Assembly: GCF_037138995.1 (NCBI RefSeq)
Contig: NZ_JBAXHI010000013.1
Location: 1 to 64,000, forward strand
DNA: 64,000 nucleotides
Origin: Chlorohelix sp037138995
GTDB lineage: Bacteria; Chloroflexota; Chloroflexia; Chloroheliales; Chloroheliaceae
Direction of reading: 5' to 3'
The notes under the pieces were generated by a model that saw only the letters and a program-made list of their open reading frames with translations, ran no database searches and was not told the DNA's origin. Below are positions 43,337 through 51,687 of this stretch, one piece after another (the first letter of the stretch is position 1; every line of letters begins with the position of its first letter). The position numbers were made by a program, and so were the translations under genes.

Positions 43337-45076
43337 ATGGAAAGTTTGAAAGAAAATATTTTTCTGGTAGGGTTCAGCGGTACGGGCAAAACCAGCGTTG
43401 GTAAACTGCTTGCCCGGATGCTCGGTTACGAGTTTGTCGATACCGACCTCCAGATTGAGGCTAATACCGGGAGAAGTATCCCTGAAATTTTTGCTGCGGA
43501 TGGGGAAGCGCCTTTTCGCCAGCTTGAAAGTGATGTGTTGGAATCGGTTTGCCGCGAAGATTATCAGGTGGTTTCTACCGGCGGCGGCATCGTTATTTCG
43601 GCGACAAATCGTACAAAGATGACTGCTAACGGCTATGTATTTTGCCTTGAAGCGCGTCCCGAAACAATTATGGTGCGCCTTATGCTGGCAAGCAGTGAAC
43701 CCGGTTCGGTGCGCCCTTTGCTACAAGGCAATGACTCCTATAATCGTATTACCAGCCTAAAAGCGTCACGACAATCATTTTACGCCGAGTCAGATTGGAC
43801 AGTGCATACCGATTTTTTGACCCCCGAAGTTGTAGTGGAGGAAATTATACGGGCTTTAGAACTGGTAAAACGGCGCGGTGAAAAAGGCAAGGGTGGCGCA
43901 ACTACGCCTGCTAAGAGAGCCGCCGCCGATGCAATAGTTTTCAGCCCGCATACTTCTGACTCAGAAGCGCTTCAAATCAAAGCCACCAAAGGTAGTTATA
44001 ATGTTTTATTTGCGCCTGATTTGCTGGCAGAACTTGGAAGTCTCATAAAAATTCATTTGCCGGGTAGCGAGAACCGCGCCGTATTTGTAATAAGCGATTC
44101 TAATGTTGCAGCAATCTATGGAGAGAAAACATTGGACGCGCTACGCTCGGAAGGCTTTCGCCCTACACTATCGAGCGTACCCTTCGGCGAACAGTCCAAA
44201 AGCCTTGAGCGTGTGTCAGAGCTATACGAAAAGTTAGCAGAAGCGCGTGCCGAACGCAAAGATATAATTGTGGCGTTGGGCGGAGGCGTTGTGGGAGATT
44301 TAGCCGGGTTTGTGGCGGCTACATGGCTACGTGGTGTGCCGCTAGTGCAAGTTCCTACCACGTTGCTGGCAATGGTAGATAGCAGCGTAGGCGGCAAAAC
44401 TGGAGTTAATTTGCCACAGGGCAAAAATCTGGTGGGCGCATTTTACCCGCCACGCTTGGTGCTAACCGATGTCAATTTGCTAGATAGCTTGCCCGAAAGA
44501 GAGCGGCGCAGCGGTTGGGGAGAAGTTATAAAACACGCCATTATTCCCGGTGCAGACCTCAATGAGCAGGGCGCACTGAAACGCTTGGCGCGATTGGAAA
44601 CGCACTTGCCACGCTTGCAAGCTGGCGAGGCGGAAATAACCGCTGCGATTTTGCGGGAGTCTGTAGCGGTAAAGGCAGGGGTAGTCGAGCAGGACGAGCA
44701 TGAAACAGGCTTGCGAATGACTCTTAACTACGGGCATACTTACGCGCATGGTCTAGAGTCGGCTGGAGGTTACAACCTGCTATTGCATGGCGAGGCGGTA
44801 GCGATTGGGATGCACGGGGTAGCTTTGCTTTCACAGCAATTGGGCTACTGCGATTCCGCTTTTGTGGAAAGACAGCGCCAAATCCTCGAAGGCTTCGGTT
44901 TCAAGCTCAAGGCAGCAGTTGACCCGGATAGAGCGTTAGCAGCTATGGGTCTAGACAAAAAAAGTGATGGCGGGGCAATTCGCTGGATAATCCCAGAAGG
45001 GGTTGGGCGTGTCACAATCCGCAAAGACATACCCTTTGAAACAGTCCGTGAAGTAATGCGGGAATTGGTTGGGTAA
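43337..45076 (+). CDS. aroKB: Bifunctional shikimate kinase / 3-dehydroquinate synthase
   Basis: A 579-residue fusion. Residues 1-175 are shikimate kinase: P-loop GFSGTGKTSVGK, the shikimate-binding FVDTDLQIE, FRQLESDVL and the STGGG loop, then RPLL in the lid. A basic, Ala-rich linker (about 178-205) leads to 3-dehydroquinate synthase: VALGGGVVGDLAGFVAATWLRG, QVPTTLLAMVDSSVGGKTGVN, GWGEVIKHAII and LNYGHTYAHGLE with the metal ligands (Glu, His, His). The two are steps 5 and 2 of the shikimate pathway. aroK and aroB are often neighbours; here they form one chain. GAGGATAAC precedes the ATG. No other aro gene is adjacent. Confidence 0.94.
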   Translation: MESLKENIFLVGFSGTGKTSVGKLLARMLGYEFVDTDLQIEANTGRSIPEIFAADGEAPFRQLESDVLESVCREDYQVVSTGGGIVISATNRTKMTANGYVFCLEARPETIMVRLMLASSEPGSVRPLLQGNDSYNRITSLKASRQSFYAESDWTVHTDFLTPEVVVEEIIRALELVKRRGEKGKGGATTPAKRAAADAIVFSPHTSDSEALQIKATKGSYNVLFAPDLLAELGSLIKIHLPGSENRAVFVISDSNVAAIYGEKTLDALRSEGFRPTLSSVPFGEQSKSLERVSELYEKLAEARAERKDIIVALGGGVVGDLAGFVAATWLRGVPLVQVPTTLLAMVDSSVGGKTGVNLPQGKNLVGAFYPPRLVLTDVNLLDSLPERERRSGWGEVIKHAIIPGADLNEQGALKRLARLETHLPRLQAGEAEITAAILRESVAVKAGVVEQDEHETGLRMTLNYGHTYAHGLESAGGYNLLLHGEAVAIGMHGVALLSQQLGYCDSAFVERQRQILEGFGFKLKAAVDPDRALAAMGLDKKSDGGAIRWIIPEGVGRVTIRKDIPFETVREVMRELVG

Positions 45077-45081
45077 AAAAA

Positions 45082-45116
45082 GGACGCTCCCAGTCGAGCG
45101 TCCATTTCAAGTTTTT
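45082..45116. terminator. Bidirectional terminator between aroKB and SRPBCC gene
   Basis: GGACGCTC (45082-45089) pairs perfectly with GAGCGTCC (45096-45103) around CCAGTC. An A-run lies before it and a T-rich run after it, so it serves both converging genes. Confidence 0.88.
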
Positions 45117-45121
45117 TACTT

Positions 45122-45613
45122 CTAGCTGATAGAGGGTTGCATGTGGTGTTCGCCTGGCTTGCCCTCAAGGATGTGCTTAAGGCGCGAAAGGCTATGTTGA
45201 AGGTAGCCAGTGAGTACCGGGTCAAGCATCTGGATGGCAGTATTGGCGAAAAAACCGATAAAAGCTGTACGCATCACCAGTTTTAACTCAAGCGAAACGC
45301 GAGTATTACCATCGGCGGTCTTATGCAATAGCCATATAACCTCGCTGTCGTATTCTTTATCTTCAGAGCGCAATCGCACTTCCTGTCCGGGAGTAAAAAC
45401 CACAACTTTATAAAGGATTGAAACCTTTTTGCCAAAAAACGCCCCTTTGCCCCTCACATAAGTACCCAAACGATAAATACCATCGGTAGAGGGTGGGCGT
45501 ACCAATGGTTTAACCTCGAAATCCCGAATAAAATACTCGTTGGTTTTATTGCCATTAGAAAGATATTCGAAAACTTCTTCAGGGATTCGATTTATCTCTA
45601 CAACACTTTTCAT
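45122..45613 (-). CDS. SRPBCC-fold (START-like) protein
   Basis: A 163-residue protein with the SRPBCC layout: an opening strand and helix (SVVEINRIPEEVFEYLSN), a curved beta-sheet (YRLGTYVRGKGAFFGKKVS, EVIWLLHKTADGNTRVSLEL) and a long C-terminal helix (LTGYLQHSLSRLKHILEG). Such domains bind hydrophobic ligands or act in polyketide-cyclase-like or stress-associated roles. No ligand or pathway can be assigned. It is a single gene converging on aroKB. Confidence 0.75.
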   Translation of the reverse strand: MKSVVEINRIPEEVFEYLSNGNKTNEYFIRDFEVKPLVRPPSTDGIYRLGTYVRGKGAFFGKKVSILYKVVVFTPGQEVRLRSEDKEYDSEVIWLLHKTADGNTRVSLELKLVMRTAFIGFFANTAIQMLDPVLTGYLQHSLSRLKHILEGKPGEHHMQPSIS

Positions 45614-45768
45614 GATTATTTTCCTATTTCAAATAGATTTGAGGGTTTCTGCTTAAAGCTACCAAACTTGCCCCACTATGTAGGTAGTTTACAATACAAT
45701 AATAGGCTTTCTCAAAAAGCGGCTTGTTAAAATCTTATTTGAATATTACTAAAAAATTGTATAAGCAA

Positions 45769-46884
45769 TTACGAAACGCCCACATAACGAATTTTGGTAA
45801 GTCCGTTACCGAGTCCAGCTATCAGCAAATTACCATCGGCATTGAAAGTAACCCACGCCGCAGACGAGCCATTTTTAAAGCTGGCAAGGGGCGAGCCTTT
45901 AACCACATCCCAAAGGCGTGTAAACTGGTCTTCCGAGCCGCTTGCCAGAATTTTACCGGAAGGACTGAAAGCCACCGAGCGCACTTCCTCTGTATGCCCT
46001 TTGAGAGTGTAGCGCAGTTTGCCAGTAGCCGCTTCCCAAATCAGCACATTGGCATCCTTCGAGCCGCTTGCTACCAGTTTGCTATCGGGGCTGAAAGTGA
46101 CAGGCAAAACCCAATTAGTATGACCTCTCAGGATAGACGAAGTTTTACGAGTAGCGACATCCCACAAACGTACCGTATAATCCAGCGAACCGGTAGCGAT
46201 GAGCTTACCGTCAGGGCTGAATACCGCGCTTTCAATCCAGTTGGTATGCCCATTGAGGATGGCAAGCTCTTTGCCGGAAGGAATCTCCCACAGGCGCAAG
46301 GTGGTATCTTTAGAGCCACTGGCGAGGGTTTTGCCGTCCGGGCTAAAACTGACCGCCGCTATCTCATCGGTATGTCCCTTGAGGGTAGCCAGTTCTTCGC
46401 CACCGGGCAATTGCCATAATTTAATAGTCTTATCTACCGAACCGCTGGCAAGCAATTTTCCGTCCGGGCTGAAAGCCACCGCTCTAACTTCGGCAGCATG
46501 TCCTTTGAGCGTTTTAAGCTCTTTGTGGCTGGCAAAATCCCACAATTTGATAGTTTTGTCAGCAGAGGCGGTGGCAAGGATTTTACCATCGGGACTCAAC
46601 ACCGCTTGCCATAGCCCACCAGTATGCCCTTGCAAAGTGGCTACTTCTTCGCCGAAACGATAAGCAGGCGTAGGCGAGGGTAACGGGGTAGCAGTAAAAG
46701 ACGGAGTAGGGGTAGGCGGTATGGTGGTAGGAGTAGGGATGGCGGTGGGACTTGGGGCAACCGTTGCGGTGAGCGCAGGTGTAACAGTAGGCGCGACAGT
46801 AGCGATAGGCGAATCGCCACAACCTACCAGCAGCATAAGCGCGGCGATTATCAGAAGAAGGGTTAGGGAAAAACGTTTGGTCAT
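45769..46884 (-). CDS. WD40-repeat lipoprotein
   Basis: About 371 residues from ATG 46884 (an in-frame TTG at 46896 adds four). A short basic start and hydrophobic segment end in the lipobox LLVGC, so the protein should be lipid-anchored outside the membrane. A Thr/Pro-rich linker of about 50 residues follows. Seven WD40 repeats fill the rest, each with forms of LKGHTDEIAAVSFSPDGKTLASGSKDTTLRLWE. They make a beta-propeller used as a binding platform. The repeats are very alike, which makes spurious long ORFs on the other strand. No partner is visible. Confidence 0.9.
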   Translation of the reverse strand: MTKRFSLTLLLIIAALMLLVGCGDSPIATVAPTVTPALTATVAPSPTAIPTPTTIPPTPTPSFTATPLPSPTPAYRFGEEVATLQGHTGGLWQAVLSPDGKILATASADKTIKLWDFASHKELKTLKGHAAEVRAVAFSPDGKLLASGSVDKTIKLWQLPGGEELATLKGHTDEIAAVSFSPDGKTLASGSKDTTLRLWEIPSGKELAILNGHTNWIESAVFSPDGKLIATGSLDYTVRLWDVATRKTSSILRGHTNWVLPVTFSPDSKLVASGSKDANVLIWEAATGKLRYTLKGHTEEVRSVAFSPSGKILASGSEDQFTRLWDVVKGSPLASFKNGSSAAWVTFNADGNLLIAGLGNGLTKIRYVGVS

Positions 46885-46978
46885 TCTTGTTCTCAATCTG
46901 TGGTAAAAAGCGACAAAAGGTTGAAAATACCGCTTTAGATGAAACCGCTTTTACCGAAATTTGTCAAGCCTCCCTTGT

Positions 46979-47968
46979 TCAATTTTGGCGGTAATATACT
47001 ATGCCTTCACGTTCTTCGGCTAAAACCTGCCCTTCTTGTTTCAAACGTTCAAGATGTGACAAGACCTCCATCAAGCCCAAATAACGGTTGAAACCCTTCA
47101 AGCGGTCTCCCCAAATGGTATGCGCTACCCCTTTAGCAGTAAGCGGGCTATGCTCTAGCCCTGCTAAAATTTTATTCATACGATGGCGATGATGTAGCTT
47201 CAGATTTTCTATGCGGTGACGATGATTACCAAAGGGATGACCATGCGCTGGTAAAATCTCATCTACCTCTAAAGCGGCAAGTTTATCCAACGAACTGATA
47301 AAATCGCCCAATGGGTCGGGCCGAGAACCGGGGTATATACCGATATTGCTGCTAATGGTGGTTAAAAGATGGTCGCCAGACAAAAGTAATCGCTGTTCGC
47401 GGTTATATAGCACAAAATGACCGTTGGTGTGTCCGGGTGTCCAAACTACTTCCCAACCGTCAGTTTCATTCCGTAAGCTGACTTTCTCGCCTCCTCCCAC
47501 CAAAGTATCACCCGGCTTTAAATCTATCATCTGCATTGGAAAACCGGCGGGGTCACCACCTAAATCAGCCGCGCCGTTTTGCAATAACCATTTATACATC
47601 GCCTCGTTTGACTCTTGCGGCTTAGAGGTGCGGTAGTGCATAAACTCATGGTCAAGTTGATGGAAAAAGATTTTTGCGCCCGGTGCCGCTTCACGCAGGG
47701 AGGAAAGCGCCCCGATATGGTCAATGTGGTAGTGGGTCAGGAAAATATCGGTTAACTCACCAAAATAAATGTCCAACGCTTTAAAGCCCTGCTGCAAATC
47801 TTCCCACGCAATAGGCAAACCTGTATCCACCAACGTCAGACGGTTTGTGCCTTTCAACAGGTAAACATTGATGTGAAACGGTTCAAACGGCATTGGAAGT
47901 TTTATTTTGTAGAGATTAGCCGCGACTTCTTGTATAGCAGATGTACCGGATGAGGCTGATTCAGACAT
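46979..47968 (-). CDS. Metallo-beta-lactamase-fold hydrolase
   Basis: A 329-residue MBL-fold enzyme. The zinc motif HxHxDH appears as THYHIDHIGAL, with further ligands in WTPGHTNGHFVLY, LSGDHLL and LPAHGHPFGNH. The C-terminal 70 residues form a winged-helix-like tail (HRHRMNKILAGL, LSHLERLKQEGQVLAEE), as in the MBL proteins related to LACTB2 and glyoxalase II-like hydrolases. The likely activity is thioester, phosphodiester or lactone hydrolysis; the substrate is unknown. It is transcribed alone on the minus strand. Confidence 0.88.
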   Translation of the reverse strand: MSESASSGTSAIQEVAANLYKIKLPMPFEPFHINVYLLKGTNRLTLVDTGLPIAWEDLQQGFKALDIYFGELTDIFLTHYHIDHIGALSSLREAAPGAKIFFHQLDHEFMHYRTSKPQESNEAMYKWLLQNGAADLGGDPAGFPMQMIDLKPGDTLVGGGEKVSLRNETDGWEVVWTPGHTNGHFVLYNREQRLLLSGDHLLTTISSNIGIYPGSRPDPLGDFISSLDKLAALEVDEILPAHGHPFGNHRHRIENLKLHHRHRMNKILAGLEHSPLTAKGVAHTIWGDRLKGFNRYLGLMEVLSHLERLKQEGQVLAEEREGIVYYRQN

Positions 47969-48089
47969 TAGAAAAGTTCCTTTAAATAGGCTGATTTAAA
48001 ACCCTAGTATGAAATACGGGTTTATAAATATAATTATGTAAACTTAATAGCTTGATAAGTAGAAAATAACATTCCTTGCTCTATCCAAT

Positions 48090-49070
48090 TTAGAGTATGC
48101 GTTTTCCAAGCGCGGAAGCCACCAGTTCGATGCCCATTTCAACGGTGGCATCCTCTTGTAGGTTAGTACCACCCTGTGCAAGGTTGTGCCTATCTTCGAG
48201 ATAACCCAAGCGCGGATTAATCTCCACCAAATCCATAGAAACTAATGCGCCCGTTTCCGCCAACGCTTCGCAGATAAAGTGCGCCTCGCGATAGTTCAAA
48301 CCACCACGCGCTTTAGTGCCGGTGTTGGGGGCAATATAGGGGTCAAGCGCGTCTATATCAAGGCTAAGATGGATTGGGCGGTTGTTGTCAGGGTTTATCG
48401 AGTTCAACGCCATTTCCATCACCCTACCGATACCGTAGCGGTCAACCTCCATCATGGTAAAAACCTTGATGCCGGATTCGCGTAGCAAAATGCGCTCCTC
48501 TGCATCAATCGAGCGCACCCCAATAAGAGTCACATGGTCAGGCTTGAGCAATTGCGTTAGCCAATCAAAACCGGGCATTGAACCGGGATTAATTTTGCCC
48601 ATCAGGGCAGCAAGCGGCATCCCATGCAAATGACCGCTAGGCGAGCTTTCGGGAGTATTGAAATCGCCATGTGCATCTACCCACACTACCGATACATCTG
48701 GTCGCGCCTTTACCATTCCGCTAATAGAACCCATTGCAATACTATGGTCGCCTCCAAGCGTAAGGCAAAATTTACCCTCCCCCGCTAGATTAGCCACTCT
48801 TTCAGAGAGAAGGCGACAGGCAGTACCCACCTCATGCGCGTATTTTACCTTGCCCAAAGTGACCTGACCTATATCAAGTTCACGGTGATGAGGCAGGTCG
48901 AAAGGCAAATCACCCGTATCAATAACCTGCCAGCCTAATTCTTGAATTGATTGCGCCATCCCTGCCCTACGCAGCGCATCGGGTGCATCTTCTACCCCCG
49001 CCAAGTCCTGTCCCAATGCCAGCGGCGCGCCAACCATTGCTATCATTCTTGGTTCGCTCAAATATTTCAT
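48090..49070 (-). CDS. rocF: Arginase
   Basis: A 326-residue ureohydrolase. The binuclear manganese ligands are all present: LGGDHSIAMGS, VDAHGDFNTPE and LDIDALDPYIAP. GHLHGMPLAALMG and the Glu of the SMDLVEINP segment also match arginases rather than agmatinases. It hydrolyses L-arginine to ornithine and urea. It lies 30 bases after the ketopantoate reductase gene on the same strand, which suggests an operon by position but no shared pathway. Length and motifs are standard. Confidence 0.93.
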   Translation of the reverse strand: MKYLSEPRMIAMVGAPLALGQDLAGVEDAPDALRRAGMAQSIQELGWQVIDTGDLPFDLPHHRELDIGQVTLGKVKYAHEVGTACRLLSERVANLAGEGKFCLTLGGDHSIAMGSISGMVKARPDVSVVWVDAHGDFNTPESSPSGHLHGMPLAALMGKINPGSMPGFDWLTQLLKPDHVTLIGVRSIDAEERILLRESGIKVFTMMEVDRYGIGRVMEMALNSINPDNNRPIHLSLDIDALDPYIAPNTGTKARGGLNYREAHFICEALAETGALVSMDLVEINPRLGYLEDRHNLAQGGTNLQEDATVEMGIELVASALGKRIL

Positions 49071-49100
49071 GGGTTTCTATTTGCTCCACGTAATTGTAAC

Positions 49101-50051
49101 CTACGCCGAATAACGATACCCAACCTTTGCCGAAAGCGACAGCAGAGCGTAAAGTGTCTCAAAATGTGGCACAGGCACATTATATTTGTGGGCGCGTTTC
49201 ACTAATGCCCCTAGCAATGAATCTACTTCAGTGCGGTGTCCTTTCTCAAAATCGCGCTGTAGCGAACTTTTGAAGGCAGTATCAAGCGGGAAGAGTGGAT
49301 GTTTAGCACGTTCTATCATCTCAGGCGCAAAATGCACCCCTTCCGCGTGGGCAACAGCGGCAGCTTCCGCTACCAGAGTCGCATAAAGCTGTTTGGTTAG
49401 GTCAAAGCCAAAAACCTCACCTCCATGAGCGCGTGCCGCAGCAGTTAGAGCAGCGGTAGGCGCAAGCGCAAGAAATTTAGTCCAAAGTACAGTATGCGGG
49501 TCGGCGCTGAGTGAAGCTTTGATATGTGCAGCATTGAGCAACTCCACGAATTTTTCCATCCGGGTAGTACGTACCTCGCTTAATTCGGCTACCTCAAAAG
49601 CGCTGCTATCACGGGCAGGTCCATACTTTATCACCACGCCCGGCTCACCTAGCGTGGCTTCAACGCGAACCGCTCCGGCTACTACACTATCATCACCATA
49701 TAGAATCGAGAGTTGGTGGGGTGCATCCAAACCGTTTTGAATGGTTATGATAGCGGTTTCGTGTCCCATCAAGGGTTGCAATTTATTCCCCGCTTCGATG
49801 GTATCATAAGCCTTTACCCCGAAAATAATATAATCAACTTCGCCAACTTCTTCTGGGTCATTCGTAGCAAACACCTTGAGTACATCAGATTTAACTTCGC
49901 CCTGATTGATATAGCGCAAAGTCAGCCCTTTCTCTCGAATTGCCTCCAGATGCGCCCCTCTTGCAATAAAACTTACCTTATGATTGTTCAAGGCAAGTAA
50001 ACCGCCCACATAACCGCCTACTGCGCCTGTACCAAATATCGCAAACCTCAT
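49101..50051 (-). CDS. panE: 2-dehydropantoate 2-reductase (ketopantoate reductase)
   Basis: A 316-residue NADPH-dependent reductase. The N-terminal Rossmann motif is AIFGTGAVGGYVGG. The catalytic Lys is in LWTKFLALAP and the substrate-binding acid in RTEVDSLLGALVKRAHKYN, with PVPHFETLYALL near the end. It reduces ketopantoate to pantoate for pantothenate and coenzyme A synthesis. Other members of the superfamily act on related 2-oxo acids, so the substrate is likely but not certain. It heads a two-gene unit with arginase. The gap upstream contains GC-rich hairpin repeats. Confidence 0.87.
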   Translation of the reverse strand: MRFAIFGTGAVGGYVGGLLALNNHKVSFIARGAHLEAIREKGLTLRYINQGEVKSDVLKVFATNDPEEVGEVDYIIFGVKAYDTIEAGNKLQPLMGHETAIITIQNGLDAPHQLSILYGDDSVVAGAVRVEATLGEPGVVIKYGPARDSSAFEVAELSEVRTTRMEKFVELLNAAHIKASLSADPHTVLWTKFLALAPTAALTAAARAHGGEVFGFDLTKQLYATLVAEAAAVAHAEGVHFAPEMIERAKHPLFPLDTAFKSSLQRDFEKGHRTEVDSLLGALVKRAHKYNVPVPHFETLYALLSLSAKVGYRYSA

Positions 50052-50250
50052 AATATGTCTCCCTTTTTGTCTGGTAGCGATTGATCTCTATTCAATTGTA
50101 GTCCTTGATAGGAATCGTTGCAAGAAATAACCGCTAATTCGGTTTAAACAGTAATTTCATACTGACCGTTACAAGCAAGGCTTATCCTGTTTTTCTATTT
50201 GTTGGTACGTTTGTATAACTGGCAGGTAAATAAGGGATGCAGGGTAAGCT

Positions 50251-50310
50251 CCCCGCCGCGGGGTAAATAAAGGGTGTCCCTACCCCCCTTGAGGGGGTTA
50301 GGGTGGTGAA
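50251..50310. repeat. GC-rich hairpin repeats
   Basis: CCCCG-CCG-CGGGG lies at 50251-50263, and ACCCCC (50282-50287) pairs with GGGGGT (50293-50298). They sit between panE and the CDF gene, which are on the same strand. They resemble the dispersed small palindromes at the window start and could also act as terminators for the CDF gene. Confidence 0.4.
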
Positions 50311-50350
50311 TAGTTACTATTCAGAAGTGATATTGCAGATTTCCACAGAT

Positions 50351-51310
50351 TCAAGCAGTAGAACTACAAAGATAGATTCCTTCTGATTCGGTGCAGATGC
50401 TTTGAGGCTCAACGTGGATTTGCACTGTTACGCCGTTGACGGAATTGTGAATATCCGTTTCAAGCCAATTGCAAAGGCGATGTGCCTCCAGAGCGGTCAT
50501 TTCATCTGGTACAACCAAATGAAAATCAATGTGGCGTTCGGGTCCGGATTGACGAGTGCGTAGCATGTGGTAATTTACATACCATTCTTTGTAATGCTCG
50601 ATTCTTTGGCTAATTACCCTATTTTCCTCTTCCGGCAAGCTAGAGTCTAGCAAGCCTGAAATAGAATGCAACAGAATATCCCAACCTGCTTTGATTATCA
50701 GCAAGGCAACCAGCAAGGCAACCACCGGGTCAAGCCAGTTCCAGCCCGTTAGCGAGACTAGCGACAAGCCCACCAGCACCCCAACACAGGTTACAACATC
50801 AGCGTGAAGATGCGCGGCATCCGCCAGCAAGGCGATTGAGTCGGTCTCTTTAGCTACTTTCTTGAGATAACTGGATACTAAGTAGTTGACCAGCGCAGAA
50901 GCGCCCATAATGGCGGCACCCAACAAAGGTTGGTCTATCACGGGGGCTTCGCCGAATTTATCCAGTGCTTCCACAATGATTACCCCGGCTCCTGCAAAAA
51001 TGAGCAAGGATTCGATTGCGCCGCTCAAGTTTTCGATTTTGCCATGACCAAATGGGTGGCTTTTATCAGCGGGACGCGCCGCTATCCTAATCGCTATAAG
51101 GGCAATAATGGCGGCTATTAAATCTACACTGCTATGAATCGCCTCGGAGATAACACTGATTGAGCCGATAGTCAGACCAACCGCCAGTTTGGAAACAATA
51201 AGCGAACTATTTGAGATAACACTCCAACGCGCAGCACGCTTGCGCCGCGTGACTATATCTATACAGGCGGTTTTTGTATTCGTAGCAACCTGCTCATTAA
51301 CCTTTAGCAA
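50351..51310 (-). CDS. CDF-family cation exporter (FieF-like)
   Basis: A 319-residue cation diffusion facilitator. Six membrane helices carry the site motifs SEAIHSSVDLIA in helix 2 and LADAAHLHADVVTC in helix 5. HPFGHGKIENLSGAIES is the conserved loop between helices 2 and 3. The C-terminal cytoplasmic domain has RQSGPERHIDFHLVVP and VNGVTVQIHVEP, with the His/Asp ligands of the dimeric metal-sensing domain. This is the FieF/MamM-like branch rather than the His-rich CzcD branch of the gene at 23548-24501. TTG 51310 follows AAAGGA by about seven bases and is the likely start. It exports Zn2+, Fe2+ or Mn2+; which one is not readable. Confidence 0.9.
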   Translation of the reverse strand: MLKVNEQVATNTKTACIDIVTRRKRAARWSVISNSSLIVSKLAVGLTIGSISVISEAIHSSVDLIAAIIALIAIRIAARPADKSHPFGHGKIENLSGAIESLLIFAGAGVIIVEALDKFGEAPVIDQPLLGAAIMGASALVNYLVSSYLKKVAKETDSIALLADAAHLHADVVTCVGVLVGLSLVSLTGWNWLDPVVALLVALLIIKAGWDILLHSISGLLDSSLPEEENRVISQRIEHYKEWYVNYHMLRTRQSGPERHIDFHLVVPDEMTALEAHRLCNWLETDIHNSVNGVTVQIHVEPQSICTESEGIYLCSSTA

Positions 51311-51687
51311 AGGATATTCCTTTCTTCCACACTACTTTGTTATGAAAGCTAACCAAAAAATATTAATATATTATACGCAGTTTGTGAAGAATGAAAGAAA
51401 AAATTAGTGTTTGCCATCTTTAATTGAACATCAAAGATAAACATTGAGAATAATATTGGTTAATATTTCTCATTAGTAAAGGCTAATTTGCGATACCTGT
51501 GCATTAGCGCAAAAAGTGTGTTATACTTGTTAAGAACAAATATATGGCTGTGATAAGAGGTTGCGTCAATGAAGTTACGTACCTCAGGGAACTTCTTCAG
51601 CAATCGGCACTTATCCAACGTGTCCTGTTTTCCTTCTCTTTGAAGCTTTCCCCAGGCTAATTTTTCTGTTCATCTTTTATCAATAAT
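51311..51687. other. Divergent intergenic region and long helicase leader
   Basis: A gap of 377 bases. The first half is AT-rich, with the presumed promoter of the CDF gene on minus. The second half holds the extended -10 at 51519-51527 and about 155 bases of probable 5' untranslated leader of the DEAD-box gene, which contains short pyrimidine-rich runs. No reading frame is convincing. Confidence 0.5.
51519..51527 (+). promoter_or_regulatory. Extended -10 promoter element of the DEAD-box gene
   Basis: TGTTATACT matches TGnTATAAT with one change. It lies about 160 bases ahead of ATG 51688, which implies a long leader, as often found in cold-regulated RNA helicase mRNAs. Confidence 0.4.

Noticed and set aside
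45724..46419. 231-codon plus-strand ORF opposite the WD40 gene
   Set aside because: It mirrors the near-identical WD40 repeats on minus; its peptide has no recognisable fold, and the minus gene has a lipobox and a clear propeller pattern.
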